Below are positions 1-8,387 of a stretch of DNA of 64,000 nucleotides, one piece after another. Positions within the stretch are counted from its first letter, which is position 1, and each line of letters begins with the position of its first letter. A model generated the notes under the pieces. That model saw only the letters and a list, made by a program, of their open reading frames with translations. It was not told the DNA's origin and did not search any database. Made by a program: the position numbers and the translations under genes. This DNA is from Jiella mangrovi (GTDB taxonomy: Bacteria; Pseudomonadota; Alphaproteobacteria; Rhizobiales; Rhizobiaceae), in the NCBI RefSeq assembly GCF_017815135.1, contig NZ_JAGJCF010000020.1, forward strand, positions 20,551 through 84,550. The letters run 5' to 3'.

Positions 1-199
1 TGCAATCCAGCCGTGGCGCCTTCACGCTCCTACCTGGTAAAAAATCTCGTATGCGCTGGCGAACCTTGCGATCCAGATAGCCCTTACCGTGACACGAGAA
101 TCTTCCGAATTTCTTGACATAACGGCAAAAGTATCAGGCCCTATTAAACTTCAATCCATCCATGAATTCCAAGTGTCCACGCTGTCTAAGGCGACATTG

Positions 200-985
200 C
201 TACCGCTCGGTGGTGTATGGGATTCCTGTGGCACGCGGAGGCGGTGATTTTCCTACGAACCCTGCCAAGAGGACAATAGTCAGGATGTATGGAAGTGCTC
301 CGATCAGTTGCGGCGAGACTTGTCCGATGATTGGCAGCGGCATGGTCTGCAATCGAATAGACGACGCGTCGAGGAAGCCGAACAGGAGGCAAGTGAGAAG
401 TGTTGGCCCGGGCTTCCAATTTGCGAAGATGAGCGCGCCCAGCCGTCATCTCTCGGGCAAAGCCGGAAGATCGTGTGATCGACAGATAGGTTCCTGCCAA
501 GCCCGTCAGAACACCGCAGATGATCACCGCACGGTAGCGCAGCCACGTCACCGAGATGCCGGCAGTATCGACCGCCGCCGGATTTCCCCGACCGCCCGCA
601 AGCGAAGGCCGAAGCGGCTGCGGTCGAGGATGCACCATATCCACTACACCGCGAGAAGGGCGATGTAGACGAGGAGGTTCTGCCCGGACAGCACCCTCGC
701 ATAAAGGGGACCGAGGATCGGTATGTCCCGCAACAAATCGGTTCCGGGCAACACGACAGGGAGGAACCGACTTTCCGCCGACAGAGCTGGCGTGCCGCCG
801 CCCAACTCGAACCAAGCCGTCCCGAGGATGATCGTCAGTTCCGAAGCGATGAAGTTCAGCGCGACTGCTAGAACGATCTGGTTGCCGCGATGGGTGATCG
901 ACGCGAAGTCGGGTACGAGAGAGAAGGCGATTGCAACGAGAATGCCAGAGGCAAGTGCGTCATCGGATCAGATCCGTTCCAGCGC
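200..985 (-). pseudogene. Decayed permease of a sugar/nucleoside ABC importer
   Basis: Reading the minus strand across three frames recovers a near-continuous permease of the BmpA-associated nucleoside/simple-sugar type. One frame reads THRGNQIVLAVALNFIASEL and LGPLYARVLSGQNLLVYIALL, then GLRLRAVGE; the next reads NPAAVDTAGISVTWLRYRAV; the third reads MPLPIIGQVSPQLIGALPY and ends IPYTTER then stop at 200. An amber codon lies at 644-646, and frameshifts lie near 585 and 470. The amino-terminal half is missing: the reading is cut near 980 and continues into an IS3 transposase remnant. The family forms the inner-membrane channel of an importer; this copy cannot make one. No partner permease, ATPase or binding protein is visible. 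The identification rests on remembered family sequence and is strong because all three segments follow in order. Confidence 0.8.
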
Positions 986-1486
986 CCGTACGACGTCTTC
1001 GCCTCGATAGCTGAACCGGGGATCGATCACCGGGGAGAAGCGCGAGAAGGTGTTGACGACCGTCAGGATGCGGAGTTTGCGACCGGTGGCGAGCTGGTCG
1101 TGGACAAACTCCATGGCCTAGGTCTGGTTCACACAGGCTGCCACCGTGCGGTCGTCACGAAGCCGGGCCTTCACGCGCCACTTCGGGACCTTGTTGCGCA
1201 CTTGAAGGTCCATCTCCTTGTAAAGTCTTTCGATTCACTTTGGGTTCACAGCCCATCCCTCCCGTCGCAGCAGCACGTGGACACGACGGTAGCCGTATCT
1301 TACGCGCGTCTCGGTGATCTCCTTGATCCGCTTCTTGAGGGCAGCCTGATCGTCGCGCCGAGCCTTGTAGGCGTAGAGGGAACGACCGACCTTCAGAGCG
1401 AAGCAGGCTCGTCTGGCGGACACCTTCCAGCTCTCCCGGACCTCGTTCACTAACTGGCGACGACGAGCAGGCCTCAGAGCTTTTTT
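978..1486 (-). pseudogene. IS3-family transposase OrfB, nonsense-mutated and truncated
   Basis: Entered by -1 frameshift from orfA, the frame reads ALRPARRRQLVNEVRESW and RYGYRRVHVLLRREGWAVN, then a TGA stop. The same frame resumes as IERLYKEMDLQVRNKVPKW, then a TAG where related proteins have the Trp of TWAMDF, and then MEFVHDQLATGRKLRILTVV. So there are two nonsense codons in one otherwise open frame. The first catalytic Asp of the DDE triad, expected in the MDF motif, reads Glu here. The remaining catalytic residues are gone because the frame is cut near 978. This is a clear pseudogene. Confidence 0.8.
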
Positions 1487-1740
1487 GACAGCACATCCTG
1501 CAGCATCGCCCGGTCGAGGGACAGATCCGCGACCAGCCGCTTCAGCTTGGCGTTCTCTTCCTCGAGTTGGCGCAGTTTCTTCACCTCCGACGGCATCATG
1601 CCGCCGTAGCGCTTGCGCCAATTGTAGAAGGTCGCGTCCGAAATCCCGGCCTTCCGGCAAACCCGGGGCGGTTCAGTCCCCTCATCAGCCTGCTTCAAAA
1701 CGAAGGCGATCTGCGCCTCGGTGAACTTCGACTTCTTCAT
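1474..1740 (-). CDS. IS3-family transposase OrfA
   Basis: An 88-residue intact reading frame starts MKKSKFTEAQIAF. It holds the helix-turn-helix of IS3 OrfA proteins (RKAGISDATFYNWRKRYGG) followed by a leucine-rich coiled coil (LRQLEEENAKLKRLVADL) used for dimerisation and binding the terminal repeats. It ends SKKL at a stop that overlaps the slippery run A AAA AAG; a -1 slip would continue as KKALRPARRR into orfB. OrfA is intact, but orfB downstream is broken, so at most a DNA-binding OrfA could be made, which in this family can repress transposition. Confidence 0.85.
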   Translation of the reverse strand: MKKSKFTEAQIAFVLKQADEGTEPPRVCRKAGISDATFYNWRKRYGGMMPSEVKKLRQLEEENAKLKRLVADLSLDRAMLQDVLSKKL

Positions 1741-1815
1741 GGAATTCTCCTCGTCCCAATCGGGATCATAATTGGAAAATTCCAGCTGAGAACGGTCCGA
1801 ATTTCTGGAAGCACG

Positions 1816-2523
1816 TCAAATGGGAACACGATCATCCAAGATGTCACCCATGAGACCGGCAAGCATCTCGAGGCGGCCCAGCGGCAGGCGGAACGACGGG
1901 CCGGCAAGACCGAAGCCTGCGCGCACTTCGCCGGCTTCGGCGTAGGGAACGGCGACGCAGCTGAGGCCGGGAAGCCAGTTTTCCTGGTCGAGGGCATAGC
2001 CACGCTGCGCGATCGCCTCGATCTCCAATTCAAGGTTCAGACTGATGCGGTCGGCATGAGTCTCCAGCATGCGCTGCCTGATACGCGGTATATGGGCGAG
2101 AAAGAGAAGCCCAATCGCAGATCCTGCCATGGGCAGGCGCTCGCCGGACTGGCTGCCTGCCTTCAACGTCTCACGGCTTTCGATCGCGTCGAGAAAATAG
2201 ACCTCGTCGCCGGACGGCACCGCAAGGAAGACCGTTTCTCCGCTCTCTTCCGCCATTGCCTCAAGAAGCGCTCGCAGGTCACGACGCAGACGATCGTCGT
2301 CGCCGGCAACACGGGCGAGATTCTGGATTCGGTCGCCGAGATGATAGCGCGTATCGCCCCCGCGCCTGCGGACATAGCCGAGGGACTGGAGCGTCTTCAG
2401 GATATTGTGCGCGGTCGTCGAGCGCAGCTCCGTTATGCCGGCGATCTCGTTCAGATGGGCCGCGCCGCCGGCATGGGCGATCGCTTCAAGGATGTGGATG
2501 GCACGCTCTACGGACTGGATCAT
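1816..2523 (-). CDS. IclR-family transcriptional regulator
   Basis: This 235-residue protein has a full-length IclR layout. Residues about 1-65 form the winged helix-turn-helix (SVERAIHILEAIAHAGG, then STTAHNILKTLQSLGYVRR), and about 75-235 form the IclR effector domain (ETVFLAVPSGDEVYFLDAIE through SCVAVPYAEAGEVRAGFGLAG). IclR proteins bind small carboxylic or aromatic effectors and usually control a divergent catabolic operon. Here it is divergent from the ABM-VOC gene at 2671, with an inverted repeat at 2535-2551 between them. The start at 2523 gives the usual family N-terminus. The effector is unknown; an aromatic ring-cleavage intermediate would suit the neighbours. Confidence 0.9.
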   Translation of the reverse strand: MIQSVERAIHILEAIAHAGGAAHLNEIAGITELRSTTAHNILKTLQSLGYVRRRGGDTRYHLGDRIQNLARVAGDDDRLRRDLRALLEAMAEESGETVFLAVPSGDEVYFLDAIESRETLKAGSQSGERLPMAGSAIGLLFLAHIPRIRQRMLETHADRISLNLELEIEAIAQRGYALDQENWLPGLSCVAVPYAEAGEVRAGFGLAGPSFRLPLGRLEMLAGLMGDILDDRVPI

Positions 2524-2534
2524 ATCCCATTATT

Positions 2535-2551
2535 ATTCAATAATTTTGAAT
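2535..2551. promoter_or_regulatory. Inverted repeat, candidate IclR operator
   Basis: ATTCAA and TTGAAT form perfect 6-bp arms around TAATT. The site lies 12 bp upstream of the iclR start and about 120 bp upstream of the ABM-VOC start, within an AT-rich promoter region. Its position fits autoregulation and control of the divergent operon; binding is inferred. Confidence 0.45.
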
Positions 2552-2670
2552 TTTGCAAACAAATGCGGGAATTATTTGCGTGATAATAAAAAAATCTGGA
2601 ACGGACGACGACCGGCCCCGTTCTTCTCCCGACTGCTGCAGCGCAGCAAACCCGAAGTTAGGAGGCCGTC

Positions 2671-3516
2671 ATGTCGGCTAACAAAAGTGCCCCCGAAACC
2701 CACTGCGTGATCGCACGTGCAACGCCCAGGACCGGCGAGTGCAGCCGTTTGGAGACGCTTGTCGAAGAGCTTGCCCGCAAGGTTCGCGCCGAGCCGGGAA
2801 ACATCCGCTTCGAAGCCTTCGGCGAAGAGAGCGGCGCCGTGGTCATGATCGAGGAATATCGGGACAACGTCGCCTTTGAAGCTCATCTGAACGAGCCGCA
2901 TACCCGGCAGTTCAACGCCGCACTGACTGAGATTGCAACGGCTGGGGAAGCCGCCGTGAGCGACCTCTCGCCGCTCGCCGTGGACCGCACCGCAGCGCCG
3001 GGCATTCGTGCCATCGACCATGCGGGCGTGACCGTGCCCGATATTGAAGAAGCGACGCGCTTCTTGGAATCTGCGTTCGGCGCGGTCATCGTCTACGACG
3101 TTCTACCAAAGGACGGCCCTGACCAGGCGGGCGAGGGACCGGAAGCCGAACTCGGCCTCACGTCGGGGACCCGCATCGTCCACATGCGGCTTCTGCGCAT
3201 CGGCGACGGCGCCTCGCTCGAACTTTTCCAGATGGCGGACGGTGAACAGCGCGACGCGGTCCGGCTCCAGGACTTCGGCCTCACCCACATCGGCCTTTAT
3301 GTCGACGACATCGACGAGGCCTCCGCGGCCATCAAGGCGGCAGGCGGCGAACTCCTGAAGGGGCCTCATCCGCTCGCAGGCGTCGAGGACCGGCCGGGCA
3401 ATGCCGGCATCTATGGCCGCGCGCCCTGGGGCATGCTGATCGAACTCATCACCTATCCCGGCGGTATCGACTATCCGGCCGACGCGGCGGCGATCCGCTG
3501 GACACCGCGTCCGTAA
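2671..3516 (+). CDS. ABM-VOC two-domain protein (monooxygenase-like plus glyoxalase-fold)
   Basis: This 281-residue protein fuses two ferredoxin-like units. Residues about 10-95 resemble an antibiotic-biosynthesis-monooxygenase (ABM) domain (ETLVEELARKVRAEPGN, FEAFGEESGAVVMIEEY, HLNEPHTRQF). Residues about 112-270 are a vicinal-oxygen-chelate domain (IRAIDHAGVTVPDIEEATRF, GLTHIGLYVDDIDEA, GRAPWGMLIELITYPGG). VOC enzymes bind a metal through His and Glu residues; H116, H206 and the Glu of LIEL are candidates. A strong ribosome site AGGAGG (2660-2665) sits 5 nt before the ATG. It is the first gene of an apparent operon with the EthD gene 32 bp downstream. A role in oxygenation or cleavage of an aromatic intermediate is inferred from context only. 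Confidence 0.75.
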   Translation: MSANKSAPETHCVIARATPRTGECSRLETLVEELARKVRAEPGNIRFEAFGEESGAVVMIEEYRDNVAFEAHLNEPHTRQFNAALTEIATAGEAAVSDLSPLAVDRTAAPGIRAIDHAGVTVPDIEEATRFLESAFGAVIVYDVLPKDGPDQAGEGPEAELGLTSGTRIVHMRLLRIGDGASLELFQMADGEQRDAVRLQDFGLTHIGLYVDDIDEASAAIKAAGGELLKGPHPLAGVEDRPGNAGIYGRAPWGMLIELITYPGGIDYPADAAAIRWTPRP

Positions 3517-3548
3517 CCTCAGTCAACCGACATCCGAAGGAGACAGCC

Positions 3549-3893
3549 ATGATCAAGATGACCATGTTCCTGAAACGCCACCCCGACATCAGCCGCGAGG
3601 AATTCGTGCGCCACCATATCGAAGATCACGGGCCGTTGTTTCGCTCGATCCCGGAAGCGGCAACCCACGTCAAGCGTTATATCCAGACCCATCCGGTCGA
3701 ACCGCCCGAAAGCACCGTGCCCCAAGCCGACTATGACGGAACGGCCGAGATCTGGTTCGACGGACCGGATGGGATGAAGGCGGTTCTCAACTCAAAGACC
3801 TATACGTCCAAGGTTTTCCCTGACGAGAAGACCTTTCTCGACCACGAAAACACCTTGATCCTCGTTGGCGAGCAGACGGACATCATCGGCTGA
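3549..3893 (+). CDS. EthD-domain protein
   Basis: This 114-residue dimeric alpha/beta-barrel protein starts MIKMTMFLKRHPDISREEF and continues VRHHIEDHGPLFRSIPEA, the usual EthD opening with its conserved His-rich helix. EthD proteins are small partners in ether and aromatic degradation clusters, and some act as decarboxylases or dehydratases. AAGGAG lies 7 nt before the ATG. It follows the ABM-VOC gene by 32 bp and converges with the FAD monooxygenase, separated by a 16-bp palindrome. The family is clear; the substrate is unknown. Confidence 0.85.
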   Translation: MIKMTMFLKRHPDISREEFVRHHIEDHGPLFRSIPEAATHVKRYIQTHPVEPPESTVPQADYDGTAEIWFDGPDGMKAVLNSKTYTSKVFPDEKTFLDHENTLILVGEQTDIIG

Positions 3894-3895
3894 CA

Positions 3896-3911
3896 CAGCG
3901 GGATCCCGCTG
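3896..3911. terminator. Perfect 16-bp palindrome after the EthD gene
   Basis: CAGCGGGATCCCGCTG begins 3 bp after the EthD stop. As RNA it can form a 6-bp GC-rich stem with a GATC loop. There is no T-run on the plus side, so intrinsic termination would be weak. It lies between convergent genes. Confidence 0.35.
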
Positions 3912-4043
3912 CGGTTAGGCAAACACTAGCCGGCGCGCCATTCTGCTTCATCTGGATGCCAGCCGAAGTGTTTGTCGCCTAAACGGGCGAGGCCGAACTG
4001 GGCAATGATGGCGAAGGTGCTGCGGTCCTCCAAAGACGTAGTC

Positions 4044-5546
4044 TCATGCCGTGTGACCCCGCTCGAGTCCGACACGCGCGAGATAGTCCTCAAGGCGGGC
4101 GGTCTCGTCCGCCGCAACGACCGCCCCGACATAGCCATCGGGGCGCACCAGCACCCGGTCGCCGGAAGTAAGGCCGTAGGCTCTGTGAAACTCGCCTTTA
4201 TCGTCGACGAGGTCACCTGTTCGGCCAAAGGCGTGGATGCGAAGTCTCTGCCGTGCGCAAACGCCGGCTTCGCTTGCGGCAAGGAGCGTCCAGTGGGGCC
4301 CGGCGAACAGATCGAACAGGCGATGGGGTTGCCCTGCTGCTCCTCGTACATGGGCGTCGGGCGCACGATCTCCGGCGGTAGGAAGGCCGTTCCGCTCCGG
4401 TGCTTCCATCGCGAGCGAGCTTCCGGGATAGCCGATATCGAGTTGGTGAACATCGTCGCCGCGCCGCATCTCGCCCCGCTTCATTGCCTCCAGATGGCCG
4501 GTCGAAAGACCTAGCATAGCCTGCGCAACCGGGCGCCGTTCCTCTTCGAAGCTGTCGAGAAGTGCGACGGGCGCGCCGCGCGCGACGGCGCCCAACTTCC
4601 AGCCGAGATTGTAGGCGTCCTGCACGCTGGTATTGAGGCCTTGGCCGCCCGTCGGCGGGTGAGTGTGGGCGGCATCTCCGATTAGGAAAGCGTGGCCGAT
4701 CCGATAACGGTCGGCGAGCCGTGCGTTCATGTGAAAGGCGGACGCCCAGGAGACGTCCTGGACGGTGAGGTCGTCGCGCCCGGTCCTTTCGGCCAACATG
4801 GCCGTCAGCCCCTCTGGTGACAGATCGACGTCGCCTTCCAGCGGGATCGGACCCTGAAGCTGAAAAAGATCGGTGCCTGCCAGAGGGCAAACAAAGATCT
4901 GCTTCTCTAAGTCCCCTTGGCCGAAGCGATGCCAGACCTTGCGCGACAAGCCGGTCAGGGTCACGTCCGCGACGATCGCGCGCACGCCGAGCGTCGCGCC
5001 GGGGAACCCGATTTGGAGGGCGGACCGCACGAAGCTTCGCCCGCCATCCGCGCCGACGAGCCAGCGAAGGCGGACGACCTCTTCGCCGTCTTGACCGGCG
5101 ATGCGCGCGGTAACGCCTCGGCTATCTTGGGCAAAGCCTATCAATTCATGGCTGAATTCCGGCTGGTGGCCGAGTTCCATCAGCCGTTCGCGCATGACGC
5201 GCTCGGTCAGGAACTGGGGCACCATCAGAGACTGACGGAAGGGTTCGGCTGTGGTTGCCGGACGGACCTCCATCACGTCCTTGTCCGTGAAGCGGCCGTT
5301 CTTATGGTATTGCCGCTGTTTGGGGTAGGACCCTCCGGCCGCTCTGATCCGGTCGAGGATGCCCAGATCCTCGAACACTTCCAGCGTACGCGGCTGGATG
5401 CCCTTTCCGCGCGATCCGTGAAACGGTTCGGCACGCTTTTCGATCAGCCGAAATGTGATTCCTTGGCGGGCGAGGTCGATGGCGAGTGTCAGCCCGGCTG
5501 CGCCCGCACCGCAGATGAGCACGTCAAAGGTAGAGTTCGTATTCAT
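4044..5546 (-). CDS. FAD-dependent aromatic monooxygenase (PheA/TfdB type)
   Basis: This 500-residue flavoprotein hydroxylase has the N-terminal FAD-binding GAGAAG at residues 13-18 (DVLICGAGAAGLTLAIDLAR), the DG motif VGADGGRSFVRSAL near 190, and the GD motif LIGDAAHTHPPTGGQGLN near 290. A C-terminal thioredoxin-like domain of phenol-hydroxylase relatives follows. The family uses NAD(P)H and oxygen to hydroxylate phenols or related rings in the cytoplasm. The ATG at 5546 starts the conserved domain; an upstream in-frame ATG (5621) runs through the promoter and the operators. It is divergent from the MarR gene, with operator sites between them, so it is probably the repressor's target. The substrate is unknown. 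Confidence 0.88.
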   Translation of the reverse strand: MNTNSTFDVLICGAGAAGLTLAIDLARQGITFRLIEKRAEPFHGSRGKGIQPRTLEVFEDLGILDRIRAAGGSYPKQRQYHKNGRFTDKDVMEVRPATTAEPFRQSLMVPQFLTERVMRERLMELGHQPEFSHELIGFAQDSRGVTARIAGQDGEEVVRLRWLVGADGGRSFVRSALQIGFPGATLGVRAIVADVTLTGLSRKVWHRFGQGDLEKQIFVCPLAGTDLFQLQGPIPLEGDVDLSPEGLTAMLAERTGRDDLTVQDVSWASAFHMNARLADRYRIGHAFLIGDAAHTHPPTGGQGLNTSVQDAYNLGWKLGAVARGAPVALLDSFEEERRPVAQAMLGLSTGHLEAMKRGEMRRGDDVHQLDIGYPGSSLAMEAPERNGLPTAGDRAPDAHVRGAAGQPHRLFDLFAGPHWTLLAASEAGVCARQRLRIHAFGRTGDLVDDKGEFHRAYGLTSGDRVLVRPDGYVGAVVAADETARLEDYLARVGLERGHTA

Positions 5547-5559
5547 GTGAACCTCAATT

Positions 5560-5574
5560 TGTGTATAATGCACA
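5560..5574. promoter_or_regulatory. MarR-type operator copy 1
   Basis: TGTGTATAATGCACA is an imperfect palindrome 13 bp upstream of the monooxygenase start. Its core recurs in inverted orientation at 5609-5622, differing at one position. Paired near-identical palindromes between a MarR gene and its divergent target are typical operators. Confidence 0.6.
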
Positions 5575-5590
5575 TAATAGGAGGTCGTGT

Positions 5591-6085
5591 ATGTCGTCAA
5601 GAAAAAAAGTGCATAATACACATATTGGAGCGTGGGTCCGCGACTTGCACGAGGTGCTCATCGATATCGTCAGCGTTGTTAACCAGCCGCAGCGCGACGA
5701 AGCCATGATGCAAGAGGCCGGCATCGCGCTCGACCGTGCGCTGTTTCCGCTGCTTGTCCTGATTGAGCGGCGCGGACCGATCGGCGTGGGTGACCTCGCC
5801 GACGCGGTCGGTCGCGATTACACGACCGTGAGCCGTCAAGTGGCGAAGCTGCAAAGTCTCAATCTCGTCGAACGACGCAAGGGCGAGAGCGACCGCCGGG
5901 TCCACAAGGCCGTGATCGCACCCAAAGGCAAGACAATGACCGATGCTGTCGATTCGGCGCGCGAGCGAACCGCCCTTGAGATCTTTCACTCCTGGGACGA
6001 CCAGGATGTAAGTGAACTGATACGGCTGATGCGGAAATTTGCGGAAGCGATCAAGGAGAAACCTGGTTCGCCTTTCAGCTCGTGA
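5591..6085 (+). CDS. MarR-family transcriptional regulator
   Basis: This 164-residue protein starts MSSRKKVHNTHIGAW at 5591, 6 nt after AGGAGG (5579-5584); a start 30 bp upstream lacks such a site and overlaps the first operator. The winged helix is GVGDLADAVGRDYTTVSRQV with the wing LVERRKGESDRRVHKAVIA. The C-terminal helices dimerise. MarR proteins usually repress a divergent detoxification or catabolic gene and release it on binding a phenolic ligand. The adjacent FAD monooxygenase and twin operators fit that. The second operator lies inside codons 7-11, suggesting autorepression by blocking early elongation or initiation. Confidence 0.88.
   Translation: MSSRKKVHNTHIGAWVRDLHEVLIDIVSVVNQPQRDEAMMQEAGIALDRALFPLLVLIERRGPIGVGDLADAVGRDYTTVSRQVAKLQSLNLVERRKGESDRRVHKAVIAPKGKTMTDAVDSARERTALEIFHSWDDQDVSELIRLMRKFAEAIKEKPGSPFSS
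5609..5622. promoter_or_regulatory. MarR-type operator copy 2, inside the marR start region
   Basis: GTGCATAATACACA is the reverse complement of copy 1 with one central change (TGTGTAT-T-ATGCAC against TGTGTAT-A-ATGCAC). The centres are about 48 bp apart. It overlaps codons 7-11 of the regulator gene. Confidence 0.55.
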
Positions 6086-7108
6086 TGCAGGCATTAAGAT
6101 CCGGCAGAGCCTAGGGCTGAGATCGCTCGCCGGTGATTATCGAGGTGTCGCGGTCATCTCGCATATCGATCGAGGCGCGGCCTAATCGCCCAACGGTCAA
6201 CTACAACGACTGAATTGCCACGCAGTCTGGTGAAACCTCATTTGCCTATATCAAAGAAAATTAGGCGGCCTACGAGGTTGTGTTCATCGTCGCGATCAGC
6301 CCGTCGGCCACGAGTGTCCAGAACCCTTCGTCGCCGGACGACGTTTTACCCAAAAGCTCGTCATAGCAAGGTGCCGGCGGTGCCCCTAGACGAGCGTTAG
6401 CCGATGACGCCGACAATCCTCATTTTTGGGGACGAAGGACTGATCGACCACGATAGGGTGATGGGGCAACCGCCGCTCATCGGTTGTGAAGCATAGGCAA
6501 ATCCGACGAGCGATGTGGGGCCGCTGTAATATTACCAGGGCGTCAAGTCCGCGGCAATGCCGCCCGCCCGGTCCAAGGTCTGACCGAAGGCGGCAGTCGC
6601 GACATTCCATCCATCGCGCACAGATCGTCCGCCGGGAAGCCAGCGTGACACTCCTATGGTGCTTTTGAGCCCGGCGACTGCGGACGCTGAAGACGAGTTC
6701 GCCGCGGCGATACGCCACCCATCCTCATTCCCTGGCGCAGAGGGCTCGTTTAGATTCGACTCGGCTTGTGAAACCAAAAGCGGGTCGCGCGATTCGCACG
6801 CCGTCCGACAATCGGTAAACAGGAGGACCCCCTCGGGGACCGTCAGGTTTTGGTGTTTCTGCGCGTGTCCTTTCGCCAAGCTCGTTTTGTCTTCGCTGCC
6901 GCGCGTTTCCGCCGCTTGTCCCGAACGCGCAAGTGTTGAGACAACCCGGTTGGCGATCGCCAGCCGCTGCGATTTCTCCTCATTGACAATCTGACGCGCG
7001 GTAGGTTCCACAGCGGCCATGCGCGATTGGTGGGGCGCCGTCGGTCCGGTCGGACCGAAGATGGACTTGTAAAGCCCGGCCCCTCCCCCCATCGCGTGTA
7101 GGGCAATC
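6086..7108. other. 1.0-kb stretch without a recognised gene
   Basis: No frame gives a recognisable domain. The longest candidate is a minus-strand frame starting at an ATG at 7020 and ending at 6532 (162 residues, MAAVEPTARQIVNEEK onward), with low-complexity Ser/Ala composition and no domain. The stretch ends abruptly at the left end of the IS3 element at 7109. It probably holds decayed sequence truncated by that insertion. Confidence 0.4.
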
Positions 7109-7174
7109 TGAGGTGGTCCCGGTTTCCCGGACAGTTGGATAAGCTTGGTTCGCCCGAGAGAGAGGACGAACCCG

Positions 7175-7459
7175 ATGACGGGGAAACGGAAGCGGTATTC
7201 GGCGGACTTCAAGGCCAAGGTGGCGCTGGAGGCGATCCGAGGTGAGATGACGCTGGCACAACTTGCCGCCTAGCACGGCATCCACCAGACGATGATCAAC
7301 GCCTGGAAGAAGCAGGCGATGGAAGGCATGTCAGGAGTGTTCTCGGGAAAGGCCGAGGCGGCTCAGGCTGATCGGGAGGCGGAGGTGGAGCGGCTTCACG
7401 CCAAGATTGGCCAACTGGTCGTGGAACGCGATTTTTTAGCGAAGGCCTCCGGTCGATGA
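7175..7459 (+). pseudogene. IS3-family OrfA with an internal amber codon
   Basis: The frame starts MTGKRKRYSADFKAKVALEA, has an amber TAG at 7271-7273 in place of a helix-turn-helix residue (LAQLAA-stop-HGIHQTMINAWKKQ), and then continues to the leucine-zipper part VERLHAKIGQLVVERDFL. It ends by overlapping orfB at ATGA. A single base change, probably AAG to TAG, explains the break. Without OrfA the element probably cannot transpose unless the amber is suppressed. Confidence 0.85.
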
Positions 7460-8310
7460 GCGTGGCACGGAGGCGGGAGATGATCGAGCCGAAGCATGCG
7501 GGCGTGACGATCCTGCGCCAATGTCAGCTCGTCGGGATCAGCCGGTCGGCCTATTACGGCCCGACCAAGGGCGAGAATGTGCTGAACCTCAGCCTGATGC
7601 GGCTGATCGACGAGCAGTTTCTGGAAACGCCGTGGTACGGCTCGCGGCAGATGGTCCGTCACCTGCGCCGCCAAGGATACACGGTCGGACGCAAGCGGGT
7701 ACGGCGGCTGATGGCCAGTATGTGTCTGGCGGCGATCTACCAGCGCCCGAGGACGACGATCCCGCACCCGGAACACAAGATCTGGCCCTATCTTCTGCGG
7801 GATACGATGATTGACCAGCCCGACCAGGTCTGGTGTGCCGATATCACCTACATTCCGATGCGGCGCGGCTTTCTCTATCTGGTGGCCATCATGGACTGGT
7901 GGAGCCGACGCGTCCTTTCCTGGCGCCTGTCGAACACGATGGACGTCGACTTCTGCATCGAGGCCTTGGAGGACGCGATGGCGAAGTTCGGCAAGCCGGC
8001 GATCTTCAACACAGATCAGGGCAGCCAGTTCACCAGCCCGCGCTTCACCGCGGTCTTGACCGGCGCGGGCGTGAAGGTCTCCATGGACGGGCGCGGCCGC
8101 TGGATGGACAATGTCTTCATCGAGCGGCTGTGGCGCTCGCTCAAATACGAGTGCATCTATCTCCATGCCTTCGAGACCGGTTCCGAGACGCGCGCCGGGA
8201 TCTCGAAGTGGATGACCTACTACAACGTCGAACGTCCTCACTCGACCCATGGCGGCAAGACGCCAGCAGAGGTCCATGAGGGCACCGGAATCATTAAACT
8301 GGCGGCATGA
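7456..8310 (+). CDS. IS3-family transposase OrfB (DDE integrase)
   Basis: This 284-residue transposase catalytic subunit has the rve-type DDE core intact: the first Asp in WCADITYIP, the second in FNTDQGSQFTSP, and the Glu in DNVFIERLWRSLKYE. The N-terminal HTH_21-like segment (SRSAYYGPTKGEN, WYGSRQMVRHLRRQGYTVGR) is present. Its ATG overlaps the orfA stop, so it may be made by coupling or by frameshift fusion. The reading frame is complete, but orfA is broken. Confidence 0.92.
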   Translation: MSVARRREMIEPKHAGVTILRQCQLVGISRSAYYGPTKGENVLNLSLMRLIDEQFLETPWYGSRQMVRHLRRQGYTVGRKRVRRLMASMCLAAIYQRPRTTIPHPEHKIWPYLLRDTMIDQPDQVWCADITYIPMRRGFLYLVAIMDWWSRRVLSWRLSNTMDVDFCIEALEDAMAKFGKPAIFNTDQGSQFTSPRFTAVLTGAGVKVSMDGRGRWMDNVFIERLWRSLKYECIYLHAFETGSETRAGISKWMTYYNVERPHSTHGGKTPAEVHEGTGIIKLAA

Positions 8311-8387
8311 CGAACATCTGAACCAAGCTTAACTCAGCCGCCAGCCTGTCCGGGAAACCGGGACCACCTCATTTCTCCCAGGCGGCT

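Larger units (their letters stand above)
978..1790 (-). mobile_element. Decayed, truncated IS3-family insertion sequence
   Basis: The element carries orfA (1474-1740) and an orfB remnant reading into 978, on the minus strand. OrfA and orfB overlap at a programmed -1 frameshift signal, A AAA AAG on the minus strand (plus 1480-1486), typical of IS3-family fusion transposases. The distal end is lost where orfB abuts the ABC permease remnant near 980. The upstream end is not defined; sequence to about 1790 looks like IS leader, but no matching inverted repeat remains. It is probably immobile. Confidence 0.75.
7109..8371 (+). mobile_element. Complete IS3-family element, 1263 bp
   Basis: Perfect 26-bp terminal inverted repeats begin TGAGGTGGTCCCGG at 7109 and end at 8371 with the complement. 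The element carries orfA (with an internal amber) and an intact orfB overlapping by ATGA. No target-site duplication is present: the left flank reads AATC and the right flank TTTC. The flanks were therefore probably not joined originally; the right flank enters the coding sequence of the chemoreceptor gene. Confidence 0.9.

Noticed and set aside
1567..2583. Long plus-strand open frame of 338 codons
   Set aside because: It runs antisense to the IS3 orfA and iclR genes, which have clear family motifs; its own product has none.
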